Counted from the stretch's first letter, positions 47,317 to 58,416 are shown. The stretch is DNA of 64,000 nucleotides from Aquilaria yunnanensis (GCA_039654915.1 CM077599.1:75918001-75982000), one strand, 5' to 3'. The notes: generated by a model not told the origin, from the letters alone. Program-made: numbers and translations.

Positions 47317-50300
47317 ATGGCTACTAATGGACGTGAGTGGATGTACTAGAGGACAGATACAGATGGGTATATGAATTCTGGATTTATGGCTTGTGTTAAT
47401 GAGTTTTTACTGTTTGCATGTAGTGGGAAGGAGTCAGAAATGATTAAATGCCCTTGTCGCAAATGTAATAACAAATTTTATCGAATAGAAGCGAAAATGA
47501 GAAAGCATTTGTATCGATATGGATTTACGTCAAACTATTACATATGACACTATCACAATGAACAATAAGATAGCAATTTGTACAATTTCAGTACGGCCCG
47601 TAGCTATTTTCCATTGCACTCATATAAAGCAATAAGTGGGAAATCAAGTAATGTAAATGCATATGAACAGATGGTACGTGAATCAATAGGTCCATTATCA
47701 TCGAATGTAGGATCTGGAAATAGTGAAAGAATGTTGGAGGATGAAGGGTTTATCGATGCTGATGTAGAAGAAGCTGATAATACCAGTGATAATAATGATA
47801 ATGTGTTTGATGTGTCTGAAATGAGGGAGGGGTTACCTAATCCGACTACACAACAATTTTATAATTTGCAGGATGATGCAAATGTACCGTTGTGGGATAG
47901 GTGTACTAAACATACACGATTATCTGCAATGACCCAATTGTTAAGTTGTAAAAGTGAGTTTAATATGACGGATCATTGTTTCGATCAAGTACTGGAGCTT
48001 ATGAAAGAAATGTTGGCTGAAACTAATAGACTCTTAGAAACCCTATAAGATGTGAAACAACTCACAAAAGAAATTGGGTTGCCATATATAAAAATTCATG
48101 CTTGTGAGAATAACTGTATGCTATTCTATCGGAAAGATGAGAAATTAACACATTTTCGTGAATGTGGGAGCAGTAGATATAAAGAAAGAGTAACCTCTAG
48201 ACGAAAGATGTTGATTCCCAAGAAATTGTTAAGGTATCAGCAGGTTGAAGCACTTGTACATGTCATCAAAAACAGCGACTGGCATGACTTGGCATGCTTA
48301 TAATAAATCATGCAATGATGGAAGCATGGATCATCCATGTCAGTTTGAAGCATGGCGTCACGTAGATCGAACATTCCCATTATTTGGTGCTAAAATAAAA
48401 AGGTTAGGCATGAATTGTGTACAGATGGATTTAACCCAAATAATGTTATTGGTGGAACATACACGATATGGCCAATCTTTATAGTTGTTTACAATATTCC
48501 GCTGGAACTATGTATGAAAGAACCCTTCATTTTTATGACTCTCCTAATGCCAGGTCCTAAAGCATCAGGACACAACATTAATGTATTTTTATGACCATTG
48601 ATTGAAGAGTTCAAAACTTTATGGTCGGAAGGGGTTGTTACATGGGACAGTTCTCGACACTAGAATTTTGTTATGAAGGCATGTTTATTTTGGACAATTA
48701 ATGATTTTCCTGCACTAGGAAACCTTTTGGGTTGGAGTACCCATGGTAAGCTTGTGTGCCCATATTGCATGGATGAAATTGACAGATTTATGTTGAAGAA
48801 ATGCAGAAAGCCATGTTGGTTTGATTGTCACAGGGCTTTTTTACCACATAATCACACATTTCGTTCGAATGTAACATTGTTTATCTTAGGGAAGAAGGTT
48901 AGTGCTATCACTAGTCTATATAAGTCTGGTGAGGAAATTCAAGATATGTTGGTTGGGTATTATTTTCCTCCGTTTGGCTATTCATATGATAAACACCGAG
49001 TTGCAGGGTTTGGAGAGTGACATAATTGGTTAAAGTGGTGTATATTATGAGAGTTACCGTACTTGAAGCATTTGCTAGTTCACCATAATTTGGACGTCAT
49101 GCATATTGAAAAAAATTATTTTGAGAATATTTTCAATATTGTTATGGATATACGGGGAAAAACAAAAGATAACTCGAATTCTCGCCTTTCGCTTAAGGAG
49201 TTAAAAATATGCGATGTAAACTACATTTACGAAATGTTAGAGGAAACTGTGTAAAACCAAAAGCATCTTATACGTTGAGTCTGGAACACATAAGAGAAGT
49301 TACTCTATGGTTGAGAACGATGAAGATGCATGATGGGTATGCCTAAACTTGGGCCGTATGGTTAACTTGAGTAGCGGTACATTCTATAACTTCAAGAGCC
49401 ACAATTGTCATGTGTTAATGAAGAGGCTGCTTCCTATTACATTACGTGGGTACATGCTAGGTCCTATATGGGAGACAATTTCTGAGTTTAGCTCATTTTT
49501 CAGAACATTATGCACAAGTAGCATTCGATTTGATGACATACAATAGTTGGAGCAGAATATAGTGGTTACCTTATGTAAGCTAGAAAAGATATTCCCTCCT
49601 GCCTTTTTTGATTTGATGGAACATCTTGTCATCTACCTCCCTCATGAGGCAAAGTTGTGTGGTCCAGTTCAATTTCGATGGATGTATCCGTTTGAAAGAT
49701 AATTTTTGGTTTTGCATTCATATTTTCATCAATAATTTTCATATATTATATGTCAATAATTTTTGCATATTATATGTCAATAATTGTTATATTTTTTTAA
49801 CTTGGCAGACTAATGCGGTCATTGAAGCGAAAGGCCAAAAGTAAAGTTGCAATTAAAGGTTCAATTGTGGAAGTATACTTGTTCCAGGAAATGTTTATAT
49901 TCTGTAGCCACTACTTTGAACTAAATATTCCCACACGGTTAAACAGGGTGTCATGAAATGATGGCATTGATTTTCCTGTAGCTCATATTAAAGGTCAATT
50001 GTTATCTATCTTTAACACAAGATGTCATAATATACCTAATCGCAGGTGGCAACGCTTACTTGATCCCACTGAGAGACATCAAATGCACATCTACAATTTG
50101 TGCAATTGCAATGAGATTATACCGATTGTCAAGTGTCATATATGTAAACAAGTGTTAGGGTTTTTCTTTCAATTGAATTGCTTTAATTCATTATTGACTA
50201 CTTATCATTTCAAACACTTTAACTTTTATATCTCAACAAGATTTCCCCAATTTAATAAAAGTCAATTACAAAGTTATCGAGATTAACATTTGACCCAATG

Positions 50301-51183
50301 GTTCTCATCATATGTGAGTATCCTTATGTGATAATTTTTATGTACCTAAATGTGTTGGGTTTGTATTTACTGTGCAGTTATGTTATTATATTAACTATCT
50401 ATTTTCAAGCTAACCATTTTAAGGATAAATTAAATCCTCGTATTGTGCAATTAGCCCGTGATCCTATTCAAGTTGGCATTTCATACAATGGATATATTGT
50501 GAATGGCATTCGTTTCCACACACAATCCTACGGCAAAGATAAAATAACACAAAATTATGGTGTTTGCATGAAGGGTGAGACATGTGGATCCAGTGGGTAT
50601 GATTTTTATGGCCTTATTGATGAGATTATACGCATTGAGTACCACGAGAGTGGGTGTGAAGTCATGACGTTGTTCAAATGTACTTGGTTTGATTTGATAC
50701 ATGGTGTTCGAAGTTGCGCACATACCGATGTTGTTGACATTAAATGAAACCCTAGATTATCACCACCTGAGTCGTTTATCTTTGCGACATAGACTCAACA
50801 AGTTTACTACTATGAGTACCCTAACAAGACTCTTAATTAGTGGTGGGCGGTTGTTAAGATGAAGCCATGAGCTTTCATCGATTGTTCATTGAATAATGTT
50901 AGTGATCGGTCTGAGAACAATGAGAAAATGTCTTATAAGCAAACATGTGTGTTAGAAATCACAGACAAGCCATTCCAAGAAGCGATTTCAAGTGAAATAC
51001 CCATCGTAACAACTGATGGCACCGTCCTTGATGAGATTAATATACTTGTCAATTTCACGTGTTATCCTGAAAATCATGCAAAACATGGATCAGAATATTG
51101 AGGTCACACAAGTAGATGGGGATACATCTAATGATGAGGCATCATTCTTTACTTTAGAGTTAGATGAAGTCGAGGATGTTTGA
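47317..51183 (+). pseudogene. TNP2-type CACTA transposase, copy B (broken)
   Basis: From ATG at 47317 the transposase-associated domain reads GREWMY, then VNEFLLFACSGKESEMIKCP and CRKCNNKF (zinc-binding Cys), and HLYRYGFTSNYYI. 47578-48048 is the acidic linker. 48052-48484 and 48673-49020 give Transposase_21 motifs (HACENNCMLFYRKDEKL; WTINDFPALGNLLGWSTHGK then LVCPYCMDE; WFDCHRAFLPHNHTFR). 49063-49254 has HNLDVMHIEKNYFENIFNIV. DUF4218-like (49560-49990) and YNLCNCNEIIPIV parts follow. After an intron comes a DUF4216-like exon at 50409-50747 (GVCMKGETCGSSGYDFYGLI, LFKCTWFDLIHGVRS), and the end is near 51183. Several stops and shifts remain, fewer than in copy A. Confidence 0.88.
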
Positions 51184-51527
51184 TTAAGTGTAATTGTTCA
51201 AAACATCTGCATGTTTTATTTGAAAGCGTAATATAACTTTGAATGCATGTGCGTTTTGGACTAAAAAGATATTAAATTTATTTAATTTAATCATCAGATA
51301 TATAATTACTTATGTTGAAATGAATATATCAATTTTTTTTGGTCTAAAAATATAATAATGATTTTAATAAAAATGATAATAATGTTAATAAATTTGGGAC
51401 ATTCACTCTGACCATATACATTAAATCCATAAATTTAAATTTTAGAATATAAATATTTTCATTTATTCTTCAACTAAAAAAAGTTAACCAATTAACTTCC
51501 AAATATAGTAATTAGTTCATACACATT

Positions 51528-51558
<31 letters not shown>

Positions 51559-51559
51559 A

Positions 51560-51617
51560 GCGCCACATCATTTTTGTATAATTTATATATATATATTATA
51601 CAAAAATGATGTGGCGC
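51560..51617. repeat. 58-bp perfect hairpin (23-bp arms) in CACTA B
   Basis: Arm 51560-51582 (GCGCCACATCATTTTTG...) pairs perfectly with 51595-51617 around a 12-nt TA-rich loop. It follows a (TA)n run at 51536-51558. Copy A has no such sequence at the equivalent place (about 8735-8870). Confidence 0.9.
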
Positions 51618-52060
51618 GCTATCCGATGGTTTTGAGTGAATATTAAAAACACGTAGGAAAAGTGTAGGACAAGACATAAGGGAGGGAGCTGATCGACCAT
51701 TTTAACACATTTTTAAAAATCATAGGAAAGATGTAGGACTATATCACCTAGGGCAGTGGGCTGTCCGACGGTTTTGAGCTAATATTAAAAATACATAGGA
51801 AAAGTGTAGGACAAGACATAGGGGAGCGAGCTGACTGACAGTGTTAACACATTTTTAAAAATCGTAGGAAAGATGTAGGAAATGAAACTATTAGAAATCC
51901 GTAGGACACAAAGTGGGAAGCCAATTCATGGCAGAAGGGCTAACTTTTTTGTTTCCTATGCTTTTGAGGCATCCTTCTAATTTTTGTAAAAAAACCATAG
52001 GAAACTTTGCTACGTTTTTTCCTACAATTTTAAAAAGTGCAAGAAAATCGTAGGACTCTT
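51618..52060. promoter_or_regulatory. Internal CGTAGGA motif array upstream of the second CACTA gene (copy B)
   Basis: Units such as ACGTAGGAAAAGTGTAGGAC recur, including a 142-bp tandem duplication (units starting about 51631 and 51773). A TATA-like CTTTAAATTT and a pyrimidine-rich leader follow at 52085-52195, as in copy A. Confidence 0.65.
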
Positions 52061-52089
52061 GGGTAGCTGAACTGCCGCACCTTCCCTTT

Positions 52090-54665
52090 AAATTTATGAG
52101 AGGTCTCTAGTTCCTCAACACTCCTCTCCCTCTCTTCTGTGACGCTCTCCTCCAAAGCCTCTTCTCAAATCCCCTCCAGAACTCCTTCAACCAGGTATTT
52201 TTAAATTTTTAAGTAGTTTTTTCTTATATAATTATTGTTTGGTATTATAGTCGTTGTTTACATAATGCATGTATTTCATGTTATATTTTTTAATGAGAAT
52301 TTTTATATTATAAGTTTTAAGTAATTTTATCTATGTTGTTAGTAATATGTATGTAGTTAGTTATAAATAATTTTTAGTGTAATATTGGTAAGTTATATTT
52401 ATACAAATGCATGTAATATGTATGTGTCAGTTATAAAAAACTGTTACGTCAATAATGTTAGTGTAATATTATTGTTACGTCAATAATGTTAGTGTAATCA
52501 GTTAATGCTAGTTTAATAATTTTAATTTATAAATAAGTATTAGTCGAATAATTGATAATTTATAAAAATTTTTACGGCACAAATGGTATTGAAATAATTG
52601 CAATTTAGAAATTAATGATTTTACTACAATAATGAAATTTAATAAGTAAATGTTACTGTAATAATGGTCATTTATAAATAAAAGACTGTGATGTAATTGT
52701 AATTTAGTATTAAATATTTATGTAATAAACAGTTTTGCAATAATTAAAAAAATTCAAACATGTTACACTTTAATTTTAGGATACTTCGCCCCAGACAGTC
52801 AGGCTTGGGCAAAGGCCCAACTAAGGACTTACAGGACCTGCGACGCAGTCGGGGTCCATGACCGATTGCAGTGACACCTACCTAGGTCTCATAGACTCAA
52901 ACTTAAACCCAGGTGCTAGAGACCCTGCTACCATATATCCAGGCTTAGACCCCAGTGCCACAGACCCAGCCACAAACCCAAGTGCCATATACTTCGGAGC
53001 CTAGACTTTATGTGCCCTAGACAATTGGCGCATCGAGCTCCGCATTTCATCAGTTTCAAGACACCCAACCTGATCGGGTCATCTCATTACCAGCATATGG
53101 GGATCGAGCAGCCCACATGGGAGCTCGATCCTAATTCATTCCTTAATCCAGATGAGATTGGTATACCCATTCATCTAGCTAGCCTACACTCGACTCAGCA
53201 TCAGCAGTAGAAGTGTTACTGACTCCTACAAATTTAATTGTTGATATAATTATTTGCTATTTTTAATTACATCACTTTATATATATATAGCTTACTATAA
53301 TTTAAATTTGTTACAGTTTACTCATTGATGAGTCTGTGCGTTCCACCGTAACCTCCATTCATGTAAGGTTATGGGACGAAAGTTGTATAGCTTGGTCACA
53401 TGCATCTTGAGTTTCACGAGAGGAGCACGTCACCAAGTTAGAGGTAATTAGTTTCTGTACACTTTTAAATAATAGTTTGTATATGGACTAATTCATATTT
53501 TTTTTCTCTCTTTTGATATTGCAGAACTATTATAGATGGGACCCCAGAAACTTCACCACATCTGCCGAATTTTGTTCGACTACTATTCACTGTCCGTACA
53601 AAACCACATCTATCATTAGAGGACTGTTGCGATTTAGAAGATCCCCAACTTTTTCACCAACCCTAACTACAATTTACAGCGGCCACATGTTCTTTCCTGC
53701 TACAGTCAGCAGGTATGGAACCAATTGTGTGACTAGTGGGAGTAGGAACGATGGAAGAAGTAATCGGAGGTTGGTTCCCATGCCAAGCACATAGCAGATA
53801 ACTCAGGCCTTGTTTCGAAGCACACAATGGGCTCAATCCCAGGCGAGATGCACTGGGATCGTATGATACCAACTTCTTCCTTTCATACATTATAATTTTT
53901 TATAAGATTTATTAATTACTTAAAATTTTAATGATATTTAAAAATCTGCAGATAAAAGCCCAAGATGGAGTTGAGCCATCATTTGATGAGTGGTGGTCTC
54001 ATACTCATAGATGCAAGAAGACCGGTCAGCCCATTGATCTGATTTCATAGCAGCTACAGGAAATAAATTTTCATTTACCACTACTAACAATATTTTAAAA
54101 ATATATTAAGTGTCTTACTAACTCTAATTTTTTTTCTAGTAGGATGAATATGTCTAGCAGATTCAAGAAAAATACTAGAATCTGAATGACTGCTCATAGT
54201 TCGATGTAGAAGTATGGAGTGAGGTACGAGGCCCACCAAAAAAAGGCAAATTACTGGGTGTTCCGCTCTAACTCGCTGATCTCCATACTTTTGGACCAAA
54301 TTGGGTATTTCTCATTTCTATTTAGCTTAATTAATTATTTTTATCACTTTTACATTGCTAATTGGTACTTATCAAATTTTTTAGGCTCCACATGTTGATT
54401 CGGTTGATATTGCTCAACTAAGGGCTGAGAACACCCAACTACAGAGTGATTTTACCAGGTTACAAGCAGAGATTTGCACTCAGGTCGAGAGACCGAGGCT
54501 GCCATGAGCGTCGTGCTTAACAGGTTGATCTAGCAGGGGATTATACCTGCATCAACTCTCTTAGATGACCTACGGACCGGATCTTTCACTCAGCATCATG
54601 ACGAAGATCGTAGCCAGTGAGATGACGATGATCAACCTAGCACTGCATCTCATTGATTTTATATT
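52090..54665 (+). pseudogene. TNPA/En-Spm-type second CACTA gene, copy B (broken)
   Basis: Layout as in copy A: leader exon to about 52195, acceptor at 52778-52779, first coding exon to about 53225 with SSHYQHMGIEQPTWELDPNS. An exon at 53522-53870 (NYYRWDPRNFTTSAEF, FRRSPTFSP) follows. Next is an exon at 53953-54058 whose frame reads VEPSFDEWWSHTHRCKKTGQ. The exon near 54142-54300 ends in a pattern like SEVRGPPKKGKLLGVPL..AD. The last exon from 54385 encodes APHVDSVDIAQLRAENTQLQ, a coiled coil. The order of a WW-containing segment, a GPPKK-like basic segment and a C-terminal coiled coil fits the plant En/Spm Transposase_24 family. Stops are present. Confidence 0.68.
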
Positions 54666-54780
54666 AGACCTTCAGTTATTTGTAATTGAATTTTTTTGTA
54701 AAATTTGATTACTCTTATGTATAGGGAATTATTGACTACTTTGATCAATTGTTATATAATAATATAATAATATAATTATA

Positions 54781-54819
<39 letters not shown>

Positions 54820-54859
54820 TTTCATTTGTGTATAAATTAATTTACTAAAATCTTTAACT

Positions 54860-55250
54860 TGTTACAAAATCGTAGGAACAATACGTTAATGTCAGAAAAC
54901 CGTAGGAGATAGTTTAGTAAAAAAAACGTAGGAATATTTTCTCACAAAACCATAGGACAAAAATTTGTCACAAAAGCGTAGTACATTGAAAGTCACAAAA
55001 CCGTGGACAGTGGGGTCACAAAACTGTAGGACAAATGGGGTCACAAAATTGTAGGAAATACTTTTGTCAGAAAAATGTAAAAGTTAATTCATCTCAAAAC
55101 CATTGGATAAGCTAGGGTCCATAGGCATCACAAAAGCATAGGACTATTTTATGCTTATCCGATAATTTTTATTTTCGACACTACATTTTCCTACAGTTTT
55201 ATCTGACGATTTTAATCATTTCATACGGTTTTCCTATATTTTTTTTCATC
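54860..55250. promoter_or_regulatory. CACTA B right subterminal motif array
   Basis: Repeated CACAAAACCGTAGGA-like units up to the terminal CTTGTAATG, matching 12290-12720 unit for unit. Confidence 0.75.
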
Positions 55251-55275
55251 TCAAATGCCTTGTTCCCTTGTAATG

Positions 55276-55838
55276 AGAAAAGCAGCAAAACAGCGCCAAA
55301 ACTGTCCAAACTGCTGCTGATTTAACCAATAAAAAGCAAAGACAAAAAACAGCAACTAAATTGCGCAGAAAGAAAACGCTAAACAGCAACAGCAAAACGA
55401 ATGCCAAACATGAAAATTAACAATAAAAATTGTCTTAACACAGCAGCGGAAGCCGTGAACCAAATTGAAACCACAAAAGAAATTGCTTCGTAATTGTTTG
55501 CGCCAAACAAAATTGAATTTGCCTTTGAATATTCCAAGAAAAATTGTTGGACCCGAAGCCACCATATATATTGCCACTCATTAGATCGGATCCGATTCAA
55601 AAGAAGAAAATAAATTATATTGCCGCAAAACAATATTGAATCGCGGGAAATAATCAAAACTGCTGCTTTGCCACAAAATAAACAAGTCCGAAACAGCGAA
55701 GCAGAACAGAACCATCGATCCGAATCCAAATTTGCTGTTCGACATATTGCTTCAAGAATTTTATGAGCATAAATCTCGTTTCAAATGCCAAAAGAAAATC
55801 GTTCACAATGATTTAACATGAACATGCTCTAATACCAC
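55276..55838 (-). other. Leader of the second Copia element (between LTR and gag)
   Basis: A-rich with many CAGCAAAAC words and no gene. The minus-strand frames at 55356-55729 are Phe/Cys-rich translations of this leader. It contains the primer-binding site at its right edge (55818-55837, TGGTATTAGAGC on minus). Confidence 0.7.
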
Positions 55839-56285
55839 TAGTTAGAATATTGATTTTTTGAATCAAAGTAATTATCTCAGCTCATTCATGTTAAATTATC
55901 GAGACAAACCTAGATCCATTAGAGTATTCTATAGCAAAGATTTTATGGTTTATTGTCTTCCAAAACAATACATACGAGTTTTTCCTTGTTCTTTTTTATA
56001 ATAGGAATTCAGAGAAAGCATAAAATTAAAAAGAGAAAACCATAGTATCTACTATCTACGATTTGGGACTATAGCTTTTTTATAAAAACTAATCATGTCA
56101 ATTTCATATATTTTTTATTTCAGTTTATCATAAGTATAAAAGTTACAGTTTGGTCTCTTCACATTTAAATTGTTCACACTTTATAAGCTGTCTATGGCTC
56201 AAACATAAGCTCTATATGATCATCCACTTTCAATAAGGTGAATAAACATGAATGCACAATTTATTTGCTAGCCCAAAATCCAACA
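55839..56285 (-). repeat. Right (5') LTR of the second Copia element
   Basis: Its outer end (element U3) is 295 bp from the start codon of the PRE gene and faces it head to head. Transcription from the LTR would run leftward, away from the gene. Confidence 0.85.
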
Positions 56286-56306
56286 GGGACTTCCTTGATT
56301 TATGAT

Positions 56307-56490
56307 TCTCTCTCTCTCTTCTCAATTCAACCCCAAGGCCCCCTTTTTAAGCACCGAGCCTCAGTCACCGCTTTCTCACATGCCTTTTGTCTTCTCTACT
56401 GATCCCCAAGATCACTACCTACATTTTGCCTTCTCCAGCTAGCTCTTAGCAACACTTCTCGTTGCCCATCTCTGTTTCTATATATACATA
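56307..56490 (+). promoter_or_regulatory. Core promoter of the PRE gene
   Basis: A pyrimidine tract (TCTCTCTCTCTC, about 56307-56323), frequent in plant core promoters, is followed by TATATATACATA at 56480-56490. This puts the start near 56515 and a leader of about 65 nt. No other ATG occurs between the TATA box and 56581. Only 295 bp separate the start codon from the LTR, so further upstream elements have been displaced. Confidence 0.55.
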
Positions 56491-56580
56491 GAATTGCGTA
56501 TTAAATTGCAACGCTCAGATTTTGTATATTCCTATATTCTCCACCTACATATAGGTACGGTACCTAAAAGGTTGTTGGAG

Positions 56581-56977
56581 ATGTCTAGCAGAAGGTCTAG
56601 ATCAAGGCAATCAGGTGGTTCTAGGAATATCAGTGATGACCAGATCCATGATCTCGTCACCAAACTCCAGCAGCTTCTCCCGGAGCTTCGAGATCGTCGC
56701 TCCGATAAGGTACGGTACCCTCCATACACACAGATGTACAAACCTAGCTAGCAACAGAGCACGAAAGAAAATGTTACTATATATAATCTTATTGTGTTGT
56801 GGCTGCTGATAAGTTTTTTGTGCCCAGGTTTCAGCAGCTCGGGTGTTACAGGAGACCTGCAACTACATAAGAAGCTTGCACCGAGAAGTTGATGATCTTA
56901 GCGAGCGGTTGTCCGAGCTACTCGCCAACGCCGACACCGCCCAGGCCGCCCTCATTCGCAGCTTGCTTATGCAGTAG
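56581..56977 (+). CDS. PRE: PRE-family atypical (non-DNA-binding) bHLH protein, 92 aa, two exons
   Basis: Exon 1 is 56581-56709 (43 codons) and exon 2 is 56828-56977 (49 codons and TAG), joined at a phase-0 GT-AG intron. The Ser/Arg-rich start ([14 protein letters not shown]) lacks the basic DNA-contact residues. Helix 1 ([15 protein letters not shown]), a loop with RRSDK, and helix 2 ([20 protein letters not shown], then [12 protein letters not shown]) are complete. Length, intron position and the C-terminal [10 protein letters not shown] match PRE proteins (PRE1-6/KIDARI, rice ILI1). These bind inhibitory HLH partners such as IBH1 and so promote cell elongation downstream of gibberellin, brassinosteroid and light signals (family knowledge). 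The frame is intact. It is the only clear host gene here, with old Copia DNA upstream and a young Copia copy 1.1 kb downstream. Which paralogue it is cannot be told. Confidence 0.95.
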
Positions 56978-57245
56978 ATCAGCTCGCCATCTTCTTCTCC
57001 GTCAGCTGTGCCGCCACATCCTATAGTTAACTGATTAGTGTTTTTGTTGTTTATTACAATTACGTGCCTTGTTTTTTTTTTTATTTTTATTTTTTCTCTC
57101 CATTTCGTGGTTTCTTAATTGGTAGCAGTACTTGAACTGCGGGAGATCGGGAATCTTTTTTTTTTTTTTTCTTTCTGTGACTAAGTTATGTCGGTTTCGA
57201 CGACGATAAATTAATAAGAGAAATCTTGTGCTCAAAACAATTTAA
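56978..57245 (+). other. Probable 3' untranslated region of the PRE gene
   Basis: T-rich DNA after the stop, with AT-rich AATAAG-like words near 57211-57218 that could serve as a poly(A) signal. The true 3' end is not resolved. Confidence 0.4.
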
Positions 57246-58067
57246 TCGCAGATTCAAGTTGCATGTGCACAGATATAACCTGTTTACGTATCCCAAAGCG
57301 TCTGAATGAATCTCTTCTTAATTAATTATGGATTAATTAGATTTGCAGGGAAAAAAAGATTAATTAATCAGGAGATCAATAACAATCCCTGGTCAGAGTT
57401 GAGATAAAAATAAAAAAATAGAAAAGAAGCTCTGCTAGTGTAACAATAGTGACATTTCTTAATTATGCAACACTGTTTAAGCAACCGATTGATAAGGAAG
57501 TAGTAATTAAAATCTCTGGAAACCAAAGAGGAACAGGAAAATATGTGTGGAAAGGTTTGAATAAAAGCTACCATGAGCAAGAGGGTGGTTACTGGTTTTG
57601 TTCAAAGAGTTTTGGCTAGTTTGACGTACTCTTGCGCAATTATTGGCAAAGTCTAGGGTTTATCTTCGGCCTCTCCACTCCCCTATACATCGTCATCACT
57701 ACAATGCTGATTTAGATATTTGTCAGTTCCTGAAAAAACTGGCGTTATCACTCTCCCTTATATTATAGAAGGGTGAAACTTGTGTGCGTTTGGCGCACAA
57801 CATGCACAAGGACATAGGTCCCATACTTATACAAAGTGTTCGAATTCAAACAGATTTCTATTTAACTGCTTTCCCCTTTGCTTCATATTTCACTGCAGGT
57901 ATATTTGAACGTGCGGGTTCAATCCTCTACAAGCCTCTTTTCCATCCTTTCCTCCCCCCCCCCCCCCCCCCCCTTTTTATAACTTTTTTCATTTTTTTTT
58001 ATTCAGTAAATTGAGGCAAAAGAACAAATAGTTGGATGTTGGATATGGAAATCTATTTTGAAGGTTG
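57246..58067. other. Intergenic DNA between the PRE gene and the young Copia element
   Basis: No gene seen. It contains a pure C run of about 20 bases (57953-57972) followed by T-rich DNA. Confidence 0.55.
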
Positions 58068-58072
58068 AGAGA

Positions 58073-58396
58073 TGTTGAAGATTGCCTCAACTTTGTTCTT
58101 AACCTTCATCCCACATGGACTAGGAAACAAAGGCTTAATGCCTTAGCTCCATATTTCACCCTTCATCCCACATTGGCCATAGAAAGGGCTTTGGTACCTT
58201 CAACTCCTTATATAAGGAGCTTAGTTGTGACAATTAGAATTCGTCCCACAATCTAGTAGTCACTTAGATTGTATTCTTCTTCTTTCTTAGTGAATTCTTT
58301 CTTCCGGCTTGCCGCCCGAGGTTTTTCCCCGATTTGGGGTTTTCCTCGTAAATTCTCGTGTCTCTTTTCTTTGTGCTTACGTTCTGATTCCTAACA
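58073..58396 (+). repeat. Left (5') LTR of the Tnt1-like element
   Basis: TGTTGAAG...CCTAACA. It contains two CTTCATCCCACAT-like direct repeats and a 16-bp perfect palindrome CTCCTTATATAAGGAG (58204-58219) with a central TATATA, probably the promoter. Confidence 0.97.
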
Positions 58397-58399
58397 AAC

Positions 58400-58416
58400 T
58401 GGTATCAGAGCCAAGG
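58400..58416 (+). other. Primer-binding site of the Tnt1-like element
   Basis: TGGTATCAGAGCCAAGG, three bases after the LTR, complementary to the 3' end of initiator methionine tRNA. Confidence 0.93.

Larger units (their letters stand above)
46068..55275 (+). mobile_element. CACTA (En/Spm) DNA transposon, copy B
   Basis: The left end CACTACAAGGATGAAG is canonical. The right end CTTGTAATG carries one substitution. Flanking triplets are AAA and AGA. Length 9208 bp. It is collinear with copy A at 3214-12747: motif array, TNP2 gene, internal motif array, second gene, motif array. Compared with A it lacks about 130 bp in the second gene's first coding exon, and has a 58-bp hairpin and a 142-bp tandem duplication in the middle. 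Confidence 0.9.
40711..56285 (-). mobile_element. Second old Copia LTR retrotransposon, split by CACTA copy B
   Basis: LTRs are 40711-41188 and about 55839-56285. They share long blocks (for example GCCCAAAAATCCAACA at the outer end) but are strongly diverged, so the insertion is old. A primer-binding site on the minus strand (TGGTATTAGAGC, 55826-55837) fixes the direction right to left. Flanks are AGGAC and GGGAC, a target duplication with one mismatch. Without the CACTA element the length is about 6.4 kb. The coding region lies at 41.7-45.6 kb and is full of stops. Confidence 0.88.

Noticed and set aside
55356..55729. Cys/Phe-rich minus-strand frames of 73 and 116 aa
   Set aside because: They cover the A-rich Copia leader between primer-binding site and gag, with no family resemblance.
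57953..57972. Pure C tract (another at about 33727-33742)
   Set aside because: Simple homopolymers prone to sequencing-length error; no function can be argued from the sequence.
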